DNA of 64,000 bases, taken from the NCBI GenBank assembly GCA_017591395.1, contig WEDG01000861.1:52989-116988 (forward strand). Direction: 5' to 3'. Below the pieces are notes generated by a model. That model was not told the DNA's origin, ran no database searches, and worked only from the letters and a program-made list of their open reading frames with translations. The stretch is from Schistocephalus solidus (Eukaryota; Platyhelminthes; Cestoda; Diphyllobothriidea; Diphyllobothriidae). Of this stretch, positions 35,542-47,838 are shown one piece after another (the first letter of the stretch is position 1; each line of letters starts with the position of its first letter). A program made the translations under genes and the position numbers.

Positions 35542-35584
35542 TGGCCTGAAGAGAAGTTATCGAAAGCAGCGTGTATGCTCGCCA
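35542..35584 (+). ncRNA. Type I hammerhead ribozyme motif at PLE 3 terminus
   Basis: Read directly: helix I TGGC (35542-35545), core CTGAAGA (35546-35552), helix II GAAGTTATC (35553-35561, two pairs around AGTTA), GAAA (35562-35565), helix III GCA (35566-35568), loop GCGTGTA, TGC (35576-35578), T16.1 and C17 (35579-35580), helix I partner GCCA (35581-35584). Every invariant core position of the hammerhead consensus is met, and cleavage is expected after 35580. PLEs in several animal phyla are known to carry hammerheads in their terminal repeats, and the position about 450 bases after the GIY-YIG end fits. Helix II is very short, so activity may be low. Confidence 0.8.
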
Positions 35585-35600
35585 AGTCGTCTTTTAAAAA

Positions 35601-38600
35601 TACAGCCTGTCAATGTGGGTAGTCATGGCTACACATACTACTATGAGATGCGTGTCCGAGTCAGCCAGACAGGCGGTCCAACAGGCACAGTGCTTAGAGT
35701 GAAATATCTTGAGAGCAGTGAGCATGATTCTCGAGTCTGAATATGGGTAGGCGGAACAACTACACGACACTTCAGACACCTAATAAAAATATCCTGGTGA
35801 ACGCCAATTCTTCCTTCAACATACCACTGAAATATCGCATTTTCGCCAATACTGAACAAACAATGCTCCCTGTGGATGGAATTTTGGCTACGTATTTAAA
35901 TTTAGTTTCCATAACTGTCTACTAACAATTGCACTGCGTTCGTATACTTGTTTTATGCCTATGCGAGTAGCATAGTTCTCGGTATGGATATGATATGTCT
36001 GCAATTGTCAAAGTGCTTTTCCGTCATCAGCAAGTAGTTATTGAAGGAAATGCTTGATGTCTGTAATTCTTTATCAAAAATGTTCGCTTTCCCGTAATGC
36101 TGTTGATTCTATTGTTTACGATTTGGTTATCTGGATATGTGGTAAGGGTTTGCTTTTGAACTAATATGTTAGTGAAATTCACTGCTATGCTTAAGGTAAA
36201 AGTTCATTTTGGGTAACAGGTTGGTTCCAGGATTATCATAAGTTATTGGTTTTACATTTTTGGGTAGGGTTGGGCTTAGGATTTGAGTGAGTTATGGGTA
36301 AAGGGATTTTTTGAGGTTGGAAGTTTAACTAAAGCGTTTAGTTGTCCACTATTCCTTTTTTAAGGCCACTGGGGCATCGACACCTCTGTTGGTTGCGTAT
36401 CCTACACATACGTTATATGGATACGCCATTGAACTATATTTATAATGATGGTTATGTGTATTTTCCTCGTTAGGTGTTTTGCGGTAAGTGGTAGCGTTTA
36501 TATAGGAGAAATAGTAAAGGCTGGTTTTGAAGTGAAGGTTAATTTGGCATCCGGACCACTGTTGGTATTGTCATTTACATTTAAGTAACCTTTTCTATAT
36601 TTTCAGGGATTTGGTTGAATTGGCTTCAGAGTAAACTTTATTTTAAGTGAAAGGATTCTGTTTACTTTCAGGACTAGGGCCAGGTGAATAAAAGCCAGAA
36701 TTTCTGCATCTAAAACGGAAGTTGCCCGTGACTCAGGAGTTTATTCTACGTTGCCTTCAGGTGTTGGAATTTCCAGATGCGCTTGACTTCAGGTATTGTT
36801 ACGCAGTTTATTTAGGATCGTTTTGTCTAAAAAGCCGCTTCGCATATTTGGTTAACCTAATTCTTTGAGTTTCAGGAACTGCAGTAAAACGGCAGACCGT
36901 CTCTGGCTTTAAAATTATAACCAGTCATTGTTCACAGATCGTGAAATGATCTACGGCTAGTTCTCCATGTCTTAAACGTTTATGTTAGTTTCAGTGGTTT
37001 ATCCTCTTGTTGGGTTTCCATACTGCTCCACAGCCTTCCCTTCTCCGCGTTAATAACGATGGTTGTAATATGGGAAACATACTGGGTCCGATGGCCTGTG
37101 TGTGGCAGCGAAATTAGGTTCAGAGACATGTGGAAGAAATCTAATGCCACAAATTTACAGTTTCCTTTTGCTGTTTCCTTGTTTGGCTTGGCATACCATT
37201 ATAATACACGCTTCAAAAAAAACATTGGAAATTCTGCCAGAATTTGCCCCTATCGCTCGTGTGTATTAACCCATTTTCCACAGAGGAGGCAAGTCTCCTG
37301 GTGTCCTTATTACCCTTTAAACTTTTACTCGGCCGTTGTGTTAGCGGAGGTGGGAAAAGGACATAACACCCACATTTAAAACTAATATTGTCGCTAAGCA
37401 CGAGTGGGTTGTGAGTTCACTTAATTGATGGCCCCACCTTCTTAAGTTAAAATGACATAGGAACTCTTGTATTGTTGACTTTCTCTCAGTCTAGTTCCAA
37501 CCTTCATGCGCTGGATGTCGTTTGTGAAAGAACTGCGGATTTCAGTACTAAAATTGTCCAGTGTATGCCAGGATAGTTGGAATTTCCAGGGACTAATACA
37601 TTTTCTTGTTTGCCTGTCAATTACAGTGACCTAAACATTCCCACGTCGTCGCTATCGTTCAAGCTCCGAGGCTGGTAAAAAACGCAAGGTAAGCCACGGC
37701 AATCGTCAGATTCTAATTTTGCATGAAGATATTCCCTTCTTTCATAGAACTTAATTGGCAAGTTCAATTGGGCAGCAAGAAAGTTCATTGCATAAATAAA
37801 GTATGATGCTTCCGCCTGTATGTTGCATTTTGTAACAACAGAACATATATAGCCTCGCATTATGCTTTCGTTGATCCATAAGTCTTCAGTCAGTCAATTC
37901 TAGCTCAGCGCAAACGTGCGATATTTTTGCTCAGAGTGTATTGATTTGAGGTCATCGACTTTGTTCAAGTGATTGACAGCAGCAAGAAGTGCTCATAGAA
38001 GCCTCGAAAACAAACATTGTGATATCGATTATCCTGTTAGACTATTTTATATCAGTCAATCAAATTTACTTTTGACAAATGTATAGGACCAACGTTTTGA
38101 AGTGCATTTTCCTTTAAATATTTACTCTTTCAGTACACTAACAGTTTTCTCATCTTCATATGGTATTTCAGTTTATACAGTAGGGACGGCTTTCATTGTA
38201 ACAGGCATCGCAAGGTTACTTTCGTTCCTTTATTGCTTTTCAACGTTTATGGCCAAAAGTTTGAACCAAACCATGACTCAACCGTTCCTTTTCTATATGC
38301 TTTACGAATGTTAATCGATTCATCATCTTTTTTACAGCTGAAGAAGATCAAGGTCAAGTTTAACTTCTAACCTGCAATATTGGACGTTGATTTTTGGGAC
38401 AATTTTCATAACTGTATTTCGCTTACCGTGATTGTGATACCTATTTAAACCGATGGAAGTATCGTTCGTAGTTGACTCATTCCATTTACTTCAGACACAC
38501 TGGCTTCTCTGCTCGCAGAGACAAACTTTATGTAAGAGTCGAGCAACAGTGTTTTGGTAGAACTATCTTCTATTGTTATTTGTTTCTTGTTGCATTATCA

Positions 38601-41014
38601 TCTCATAAATCCATTTTAAGTCTCCCATGGGATAAGGTATATTCGTTGTCGATCAGGTGCTGATATCTTTGTCGGGTGAAATAATACAGAACATCCATTT
38701 GCCATAAAACTGCCACTTATTAGCCACCTTCATTGATGCGTGAGGCCTTGATACATTCTGGTGTTGCGGAACGTACTGAGGTACCGGTTTTTACTAAATT
38801 ACTCAAAAACTGCCCACCTTAAGTCTAGTATACTGAAGAGCCTGCAGTTTGTTCAACAGGTCTTTTTGTCTGCCTGTTCCTTTTCTGCATTGTATTGTTA
38901 GCAGAGAGTTTTTTTTTAAGTGTACGTTTTCTGATTCCTCAACCGTTTCTGAACCTATTGTTAACTGATCACCTGGGGTTGTTATCTTTTGTTCTTTACG
39001 CACACCTCCATTTCGCCGCGAGAGTGTCCACGCTAAATTTCTAATTTACATGGAAAGTCCAAGAAAACAGGCGAAGTTTGCTTTGCAGTGTCGTTTTTTC
39101 GTTAGTTTTCAGTTCTAAAGCAGTTGGTGAAAGAATGTGGTTCTTTTCATTATTGTGCCTTCAAGATTTGACGTACCTTGTTGAAGGCAATTATTATATT
39201 TCTGAAATAATTTACTCACATTACGTGGTATTTGGATTCCATAAGTTAAATGTGTCATGTCCCTTGGAGTATCTACAATTGGTTTCCTGATGATGACGTT
39301 GTATAGTGGTTAAGCAATTATGGCCCTCTGGTAGTTTTTATGAGGTCTAATCTCCATATAAAGCTCACTACAAATGTTTTTTTTTACTTCTTTAAGAGTT
39401 TTATTGTGCACATCTACTCTGCACATGATTTTGTTGACTATATGAGACTGCAGCCATTGATACACCTGCAATGTAAATTTCTTGTAAATGAGCAGACGAA
39501 GTGGCAAGAGGTTTGTTTGCTTAATGAATTTCAGAATTATTTTATTTAGAATTATAACATGACTTAGCCTTTGTTTTAATGAGGATTACCAAATTTGAGT
39601 TCATGTCGGGAAGTTAGATGTTGGAATTTAGAACTTGTGCTGCTGGTAAACTTAAATTACGTTGTGTTGTACAACTAACAGATTATTACTCTGCTGAACG
39701 GCAATCTCGCGTCTTAATAGGTATTTCCGGATGTTAGATAATGTAAGTTCACTCGTCAGTTATTTCAGGTAGACGTGTCTTCTACAATAATGTGTAGTCC
39801 CGTAATCTGCAGGGCTTGAAAAATAAAACGGAGTTCCAACTGGTGATGACCTGGTGACCCACTCCTCCAGTGAAATAAGTGACTATCCTGGACGTTGTTA
39901 ACATTCAGTTTGGCTCTTAAAGAAGCTCAATCTAACTAAAATATACAGATCTCATGCTCATAAGGCCTCTCATTGGCGTTTTAAATGCAGATGAATAAAA
40001 GATGCCGAAAAGGTATGAGAGAGAGATAGGCTTTATTTTGAAATTAAAATTCCAATAATTTCAGCAAAAAAGAGCCCCCGTTCACCGTGAAGAATCGTCC
40101 TTGAATGTGCCTCAAAATATCGATCAAATTGGACTTCCTTCAACATTTTGCGATCGTCGTGCGCTGATGACCTAATTTTTGTTGTTCGAATAAACAAATA
40201 GAGTTAAAATACAGTATTTTATGGGTGAAATATGCCAATCGACGTACATATAAGAGGATTAACATGCGAATGGAGAGCAGAAAAGATGGCGGCTCAATTT
40301 CAAAAACACGGGAAGTCTGCTCGACGTAAAACTTCATCAATATATATTACTAAAATATCCGTTGGTGATTTTTCTCACAAGATCTCTACTTGCGCAAGTA
40401 ACATTTGACACATTTTACTATTGGCAGAGTAACTTAATATTTGCGTACTTTTTACTATGCTCGACTTTGAGGCATGAGGATAGAACAGAATACTATGCAA
40501 TGTTTTGCAACGGTTAATATCAAATGTCGTAATAGTAGGTTTCCGTTTATCTCTACTTTAAGGTTGATTTTTGGCTATTCCAACTACCAGAAAATGCTAT
40601 TTGACAGTCAAATTTCAACGCAATTTAAAAATACAGCTGCACACATTTCTTTCATGTTGGGTTTGGTTCGTGGTTTTGTTGAAACAGTTGATATCAATCT
40701 GTTGTCTCATTTTAAGAAAATATCTGATTATAAGTATTTGTTTAAAGAAGCCGTATAATTATGCCAGGCTTTACTTTTGAAACGGTGCACAATTGCCACC
40801 AGTTGACAGCCAGAATAAATGTGGTTCGAGAATTCATCTTAAGTAAACCAACAACTGCACTGAAAGAAGGCTGGCAAGATTGCATGTCTACGCTGCAATC
40901 ATCAAGCGAGCTTTGTCTGATTTAACAAGATAGATTCCTTGATAATTGCTCATTCGTCCCATTTTGCATTAGAACCCACTACCGAACCCTGCCAGCAGTC
41001 GCACAGCACAGCCG
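35601..41014. other. Long AT-rich stretch, no recognised gene
   Basis: Many short open frames on both strands but none with a domain or a family word I recognise; the longest runs are 37059-37379 and 40474-40758 (94 codons, MRIEQNTMQCFATVNIKC..., unknown). A CTGATGA at about 40165 and CTGAAGA at 38338 and 38826 were checked and lack the rest of a hammerhead. Confidence 0.5.
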
Positions 41015-41080
41015 ATTCAGAAAATGGAGACTGGAATGGCCATTTCTGGCTCAACAGATATCATCAGCCGTCATCTCGAG
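41015..41080 (-). mobile_element. SINE tail fragment, minus orientation
   Basis: GAGACTGGAATGGCCATTTC followed by TGGCTC, then CATCAGCCGTCAT with a small insertion. On the minus strand it keeps CTGATGA, GAAA, TGGCCA, TT and CCAGTC, but helix II and the 5' strand of helix I are disrupted. No tRNA-like head is attached. Confidence 0.65.
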
Positions 41081-42044
41081 ATGTGTTGCGATACTTGTGC
41101 GGCCGCATCTTAAGTGGGTTATTTAGTTTATTTGAACGTTATGGCCTGTACTAACTTAGAGAAACTCCATAGGCTGGCGTAAAAAGTAAGCAGAGGTCTG
41201 GGGGTACTGACCTTAGCAAAAAACAGACCGATCCTCTAATAATTTTCCATTTCTTACCTGCGAATATTAGGAGATCTCATAAAAACATTCCGCGTGACCA
41301 GGAATTTTGCTTTTTACGCATAAAGACACGAAAATTTAACAATCCACTCCCTTACTCTACGCACGCGGAAACTTTGGACTATAAGACTCAGGTTTTTGTT
41401 GAGCAACATAGGAGTGGCACCATGGAATGCGCTTTCCTATAACGTTCTCATATCCTCATGCGGCAGCTTCATTTAATGAAAAAGCAGAAACACCTCGGGA
41501 TAGTCACTTACCGCCCTTTTTTTCGTATCCGCCGAGGAACCGTGACTTACGCGTTAGGTAGTTTAAGGTGACAGTAGGCTTCTGCTCCATCAAATACACC
41601 CTCTTCCTCAACCTACCTAAACCTGAGGACAAAACAAATCCCGATGACTGGAGCCTAAATTCTTCTTAGATGTCAAGGACTTTTATCCGTCACCACATGC
41701 CACCACCAACCTTTATATTCGGCCTAGTTTATGAGCGCACAACCCGAATATCTCCTGGCGTGCCCTGATATAATCCCATTGTTTAACCTGCACATCTTAC
41801 ACGTGACCTGTTTACGTGGCACGCTTTGCTTACCAGTCATACACGCACAGAAGTTTCGTCATAGGTCTAACAACGTGCAACGGACATTTCACACAAGTAT
41901 ACTTCATAATTAATAACGTTTTTCTGCTAATCCTTCTACATCTCATGGGTAGCTATTCATTTTTTGGGTATAACTGTCCTATTAATTTCACCTCCAATAC
42001 CACATATCCCATGGGAAATCTTTTCTCTGAGATAACTGTTATCA
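41081..42044. other. No recognised feature
   Basis: Sequence is slightly less AT-rich between 41160 and 41730, with no peptide, box or repeat I can name. Confidence 0.45.
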
Positions 42045-42062
42045 ATAGGAAGCGCAAAGAGG

Positions 42063-42639
42063 CTAACCGTAATTTCCATTTATAAGCTTCACGGAAAGCG
42101 CCCACGTTAAAGAGAATAAAAATAAATAATGAAATTTGGTTATACACAGAAAGGCGACTGATGTTGGGGCTTCGCTATTACTGGCTTCAAAGACATTGGC
42201 TTGGGAAATCGTAAGGGTAAACACTTCCACTCTGGGTCCACTTTTATTTATCCTTTCGGTGGGCGACAGCGCCTCTATATATGCCTCTGACGAAGTGAAT
42301 GTTGTCCGGACACTATTTCTGTTATTCAGTATCTGAAGTATTTCATTTAGCATGTGCATTGATATATCTTCATCAATTTCATTTTGTACCTTCGGTGGCT
42401 TTTCCAGCGAGTAAGACATCTTCACTTTCGGGTATTTGTGACCCATTCCTTTGGTCTTAACGTAAATCTTTTTCATATTTTGGAGTATCTGTCGACTCGG
42501 CGTCCCTTCTCTTTATTTGTTTATTAAAGTCCAAATTGTCACTTTCTGGGTTGCCTTGTGCTCTACTCTGTGTTGTGTTAGGCGAGGATGCTGGCAATCG
42601 ATCCTTTGAAACAGGGATCTCCTGTATAAATTTCTTCAT
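42063..42639 (-). CDS. Unrecognised open frames, possible exon(s) or old repeat
   Basis: Two minus-strand frames lie end to end: 42639-42457 (60 codons, rich in S, N, D and Q) and 42476-42063 (137 codons, MKKIYVKTKGMGHKYPKVKM...). The second contains a plausible amphipathic stretch (NEIDEDISMHMLNEILQILN) and is hydrophilic until its last 30 codons, where FHYLFLFSLTWAL looks like translated AT-rich non-coding DNA. Upstream, at 42847-42662, another frame (MMFKMSRTTESKWRPHPGK...) is adjacent. This could be a decayed gene or chance open frames. No domain is recognised and I assign no function. Confidence 0.25.
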
Positions 42640-42890
42640 AATCCTGAATTCTTCCTCCAGTTCATTTCGAGACTAGCGTTTGACAACCGCCACAATATTT
42701 TTTCGTGAACGCCGGCCGAAACAAATGTTCAAGGCTTTTTAGAGCGCTCAACCCAGCTTGTTGCGATGGCACAGTCAGGTGTGCATCGGTCTTGCCAGGG
42801 TGTGGTCGCCATTTCGATTCTGTCGTGCGCGACATTTTGAACATCAATTTAAGTATTTACCATTTTGCGCATAATAAGTATATCCACAGG

Positions 42891-43166
42891 AAAAACTTCA
42901 AATATGAATTTCTTTCCTATGTACGAGGCGGAAGGCCATTTGAAGCCGTTTTGCTATTAGATAGTGACTTTATACGTCAGATATTTGCGTCCTTATACAG
43001 TGGCAGTTTCATTCGGAACAGAGATCTTATCGAGTATGTTCAAAATATGATGGATTCAACGAATAAGTTTAGAATGGTAAATCAGCCTTTGCCGAATTTG
43101 CTTGGCTCTCTTCTTAAAAAGAAGACACATGGGATATTCAATTCTGAGGAAGTCCCTGTTCTGTGA
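42891..43166 (+). CDS. Possible terminal exon, unknown protein
   Basis: Within a 153-codon open frame (42705-43166), the part after 42891 looks protein-like: KNFKYEFLSYVRGGRPFEAV, then LLDSDFIRQIFASLYSG, then RDLIEYVQNMMDSTNKFRMV, with balanced composition and amphipathic helices. It is preceded by ATCCACAG, which would serve as a 3' splice site, and ends at a TGA. The 5' half of the open frame overlaps unrecognised minus-strand frames and reads less naturally. I do not recognise the family. Confidence 0.28.
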   Translation, partial: KNFKYEFLSYVRGGRPFEAVLLLDSDFIRQIFASLYSGSFIRNRDLIEYVQNMMDSTNKFRMVNQPLPNLLGSLLKKKTHGIFNSEEVPVL

Positions 43167-43170
43167 AACT

Positions 43171-46100
43171 CCTGTTGAGAAGTTGTGTGGATGAAGTTAG
43201 CAATGAGTGGAATCCTGTTCTTAGTACCGGGCAACTAAAAGAGCGTACAGTATATCAAATTCTTGAAGAAAATAAATTCAACAGAGGTCAGAAATTTGAA
43301 ACTTATCTATTCCATCTCGATTTCACGTGTTGAAATCAGGTCATTGACTAATATATTTACCTTGAATAATCGGCTGCCATTTAAACATATTATATGATTT
43401 TTATGCATAGGGCTTTTCATCCTGAAAACTAGTTCATAGGTGTGATGGTGTGGACGTATGAAAAATGTTAAGGTCTTTAATTGAATTATCTGTAAATAAT
43501 AAATAATTTTCAGGGTAGAAATTGATTTTTTTTAATGTGCGTTTTAATTCATGTGCTTATCACAACTTTCAACCTTCAACATTCAACATTTACATAAAAA
43601 GCGTGAATAGAACATACTTTCCAATGTAACTGGCCTAATTCAGACATAATGGCAAAATGTACGACAGATTGAAAATTACTAACTAAGTTGCATCAACGCC
43701 GCTACCAACGATTCAACATATTAAGGAAAAAGCTAAGTTACATTTGAAACTAAAGGAAGTGTGAAAATTCATGTTAATTTGCTTAGAAATCGATTTTGTT
43801 AGAAAAACAGCCCCAAATTCTGAAAACATGAATTTTGTGGTGATAGCGTAAGTTAAAAATTTTCTGTTTATTGCGAGAACTATCCTTTTTTCAAATTACT
43901 TTAGTGAAAATTCTGGTATTGGATTGTAGTTACGTTTAGATCCTCTTTAAAATAACCATCATATTTTCAAAATTTATAGAGATTTCAATCGATTGTCAAT
44001 TCCTTTATGTTCTGTTTAATGTTTATCAAAATCTTCAAAGGCATTTACCAAATAAGTGACCTTTTGGATATTCCCAAACGTATGTGTTATATTTTAAGAG
44101 TTAGGCACACACAGTTAAACTCATTGTCAAGCAAAATGACCGTCCATAGACTAGTAGAAAATTTAAAAAAATGTTTTTTTTACAATTTACTCCTTTAAAA
44201 AACGCATTGTATTGATACGATGCTGACGAATATGGGCGTATTTTAACTTTTCAATGTTTAAGTTATTAGAAATATGGAGGTTTTATTAGGTTTGTGATTT
44301 ACTTGAAAATAAGTGATGCATATTTTGCTAAAAATGAAAAAAACTCCATTTCGCTTTACATTGGAGTATTTTTTGCAACATTTGTTTATATTACTCACAT
44401 GTTCATAATTAGGAATACGCAAAAGGCTATCCGAATTTATTCTAAGGTTTTGCATACTTGTTAATCTTATGTGCACTGCGTATCTTAATTCCGGAATAGT
44501 GCATTATATAGCATACACAAATAAATTTATCGCATAGTTCCAGTTTAACATAGGTCTTGCGGTAGTCCATTGCTGCAGTATATTGTACGTGTTTTGCTAA
44601 CCGTTTTCCTTTTCACCATTGTAAAATATAAAAAAATTATTGTCAAGTTTATTTCTCCGTTATGGGGCAGAACAACCACAGAATGTTGCGCAAAATAACT
44701 TCTTACGTTACAAACTTTTCTCGCTTTGAGAAAAAAATGTAATTTCTCACATTTGCATTCACATGCGTTTCAAGGAATTAAGGTCAAATTACCGGTTCCG
44801 GAAGGGATGTCTTTGAAACCTTTCTAACTTGTATAAATGGTCTTATTAAGCAAAACGGACAAACCCTATGAATTTTTCGCCAGGGAAATTGCATAGAATA
44901 GGAAATATCTTGAATCTCCAGAAACCTCCGATTTTGATCAAATCCTGCCTGCTTCCTTTGAATATGTATTGTTATTTAGTAAACAGCGATCTGAGACCCA
45001 AACCCGCTATACAATCCAAAACCACAAGTAACGACAAAGCAATCAGCTACTTACACCAATTTTAAGCAAACATTTCATAAGTGACAGGGTTTTTCAAAGT
45101 AAAATTTAGGTATGTTGATTTATTTTGGACTTGCTTGAAAATCAGACATACAATTTCTGCTGAATTTGAAATAACGTTTTCACTACATTTGTTTTCGTTT
45201 AGCTTCTGTTCTATGATTGCCAATGTACAACATTCAGTCCGAGTATTTACTTTGCTTTTGCGAAAAATGTCAATATCCTGCCCGTTTCCGTACATGCTCA
45301 AGAGCATCTGCAGTAAGCAAACCCTGGACATCTTTTGCTGAGTATTGACGGTGCAAATCGACGAGTTTTTATGTGCACATTTGTTTACAGTCCAGAGTAT
45401 TGGTGTGAAGAAACAAATAACAGTCACTTAAAGTTAAGACAAAATATTTCTTCCCAGAAAACCACAAATTTGCCTATACGAATTTATTAACTGCATTCCC
45501 CCTTTTCCAAAGCAGTGAGGTTATTCATGCGTGCATTCAAAGCCTGCTCAGGAACGCAAAAACAACATTTTTGCGTTCTCTCAGGTGTCATGTATATAGT
45601 TCATGCATATATTGCATGTGTTTAGTACAACGTGAACAAATAAAAGCATATTAGAGAACATCAGATTTTACCCAATTCTGACCACTTTCCCCTTTAGTAA
45701 ACAGATCTGAAATGAAATCATCGCCATTTTGCAAAGGTCCGCAACTAAAATCAGATATATAAATTAAGCCCATACTCTCAAATGTTGTCATAACACCACC
45801 TTAAATGTTGTAGTTAAAATTTATGATTTTAACCGTATGTCGCGGACTTACAAATATTGATATGGTTTGATAACAGTATCCGTTCAGTTTTAAACGATAT
45901 ATTCTTTAATTTATTTATTCAAACGCCCATCGATTAGAATTAACATGGTTTTGGTTTATGACATACGACGTCCATTTGAAGAGTTTATACATAACCTTCG
46001 ATAAATAGACGGTATGGTTAAACTTGCATTGCAAAATTTTAATGCGCAGTTTATTTTACCTTCTCAATGACAAATCGGAATTCTTGCTACGACATAGCGG

Positions 46101-46689
46101 TTTGCATGCAGCTTATAGACTGAAAAGCAACAAGAAAAAAACCTGCAGATGGAATTAAAAATGTTCGAAAATTATTTCAAAACCCATGCATATAATCATT
46201 TCAATATATAACGTATGTTTTAATGTTAGTTAACATGCAATAAAGTTGATCAGTGACTGCAAATTGAAAGCAGTTAACAAGAAAGGCCGAAACGTAAAGC
46301 TTCATAAATTCATAAGTCGCATTTTTTTGGCAGATTTGTAGTTTGAGATATCAAATCAGCTCTATTCTTGGTTGCTTTTGAACTTTAAAAACATTATGAT
46401 ATGTTCACATTTTATTATCCGTTATTAGTTTGCAAAAATATAATTAAAAAGTAACACGCACCCAATGCTTACACCAAGAATTTTATGCGAGCAATCATTT
46501 TTACTCGAAGAAAACCTTTATGTTAGATGGATAGTCTTCTTAAGTACAGATGCCACAATATTTTTTACCAAATACCTTCATTAAAGCAAAATTTTGGACA
46601 ACAACTGCAGTTAAATTCAAACAAAATATCTCGACGATATGGTGAGAACAATCACTAGATAATTTCGTTCTTGATCTGAAAGATTTTAA
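43171..46689. other. AT-rich stretch, no recognised gene
   Basis: Overlapping opposite-strand frames near 45062-45427 are typical of chance in AT-rich DNA. No repeat unit or RNA motif was recognised. Confidence 0.5.
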
Positions 46690-47734
46690 TTATTGAATTC
46701 GAATATCCTGCTGCTGCCTGCGGGCCGTCTTCTGTTGTCGCTTGCAAAGCCCTTGGCACATCGAACTGATTATTTGACACACTTGGAATGGTAACGTTCT
46801 CAGTGCAGGAATATAGACTGTCAATATGATGGGTAGTAAGACCAGCTGAAAATCAGCCAAAAGTAGGGTTACGATGTTGATGCGGGAGTTGAGCAGAATT
46901 GTGCACAATCCGCAAGCACAAATGAACTTGGGGCCTTTTTCGAGGTGGCTGACTGTTATGAAAATGACCGAAAGTGGTACGGTACCGAGGGTCGTGGTCA
47001 TCCTACCCTGCGGTCTGCTGAATGCCTCCATCTGCGTCTTTCTGGTGTGGGGGAAGGCTAATACGTTCCAAGTGTCTAAAAGATGCTCATGTGGTGTGTT
47101 TCGCACCCAATATATTATTTTGTAGCAGGCGAGGCTCAAGAGAATTAGGCTTATGACAGCTGCTAGACCAAAGTGAACGAAGGTTTGAGCGTTAAAGCGA
47201 AACAAGTATCCCGTAGGGCAGATCCGTGTCCATTCACGTGCATTTATTGTCATCCCATTGCACCATAAATGCCTTGGGAAGCATAGTAATTATGCAAATT
47301 AGTCCTATTCCACCCAAGTAGGCGAAGTCTGCAATGATCGATGTGGAGTTCAAATGTTGGTATTTAAAGACAATCTGAATGGCTCTGTTTCCAACTGTGA
47401 AATTTACAATCAGTACGGCAAATGTGTAAGTCACGCGGGAGATAAACCGGCTTTTTCATTACTAACACATTATTAGAGCCATAATAGGATCCGAATGCAC
47501 GACATTTCTGGGCAAACTGTAGTAGCAGATCCTGTCGAAACCATATACGACCACAGAAGCAGAAAGGGCTCACAGGTGTACTAGAAAACTCACCGGCCTG
47601 CCTTTCAGTAGAAATAGGAGCACCAGCATACCAATGTTCATCACAAAAAACAGGGTGGTCATGAGAATACCTGTTACTTTTAAAGCATCGTTTGGAGTTG
47701 GATCATAAGGACACTTCCAGTAAGTCTTATCCAT
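46690..47734 (-). pseudogene. Rhodopsin-like seven-transmembrane receptor, pseudogene copy A
   Basis: Reading leftwards from the ATG at 47734 (MDKTYWKCPYDPTP), the sequence parallels the receptor at 53.55-54.60 kb helix by helix: NIGMLVLLFLLKGRP (TM1 end), a broken TM2, VTYTFAVLIVNFTVGNRAIQ (TM3), STSIIADFAYLGGIGLICII and MLPKAFMVQWD (TM4 to loop 2), FGLAAVISLILLSLACYKII (TM5), SRPQGRMTTTLGTVPLSVIF (TM6) and LVLLPIILTVYIPALRTLPF (TM7). It is broken by stops after FLVHL, after MALIMC and after DNKCT, and by a frameshift near 47200. The final open frame (46690-47253) alone holds TM5-TM7. A member of a receptor family whose ligand I cannot name. Confidence 0.82.
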
Positions 47735-47783
47735 TTTTTATTGAAAACCTCGTCTTTGTATATATAAGCACGGAATTTACGCC

Positions 47784-47786
<3 letters not shown>

Positions 47787-47834
<48 letters not shown>
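47787..47834. repeat. (TA)n microsatellite
   Basis: Pure AT alternation just upstream of the receptor pseudogene's start codon side. Confidence 0.95.

Positions 47835-47838
<4 letters not shown>

Larger units (their letters stand above)
34380..35600 (+). mobile_element. Penelope-like element 3, 3' half, with terminal hammerhead
   Basis: Linker and endonuclease peptides follow one another on the plus strand: KRDEIKFLGEAFRANSYQPA with FFERNR (34534-34610), SISYAEGVSKTTA and FLTPL (about 34655-34715), IYCSCGM then TRMQEHQLAVRSFDSNFGAN (about 34828-34935), DAIEIVGKGSDHTSRRIKEA (about 34980-35038) and DCLVNRHPYLPASY (about 35052-35093). These are the PLE linker, the GIY-YIG domain with its R..EH helix, and its C-terminal end. 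Stops and at least one shift make it a dead copy. A 3' flank of about 450 bases holds a hammerhead motif at 35542-35584. The RT core is missing. Confidence 0.78.

Noticed and set aside
36000..36040. Minus-strand CTGATGACGGAAAAGC near 36025
   Set aside because: Only two bases lie between core and GAAA, so no helix II; at most a scrap of a SINE tail.
43140..43180. CTGAGGA...GAAA on the plus strand as a hammerhead
   Set aside because: The segment between them (AGTCCC...TCTGT) cannot form helix II, and no helix I partner follows.
45062..45427. Overlapping opposite-strand frames of 121 and 86 codons
   Set aside because: AT-rich chance frames with no domain, start context or splice support.
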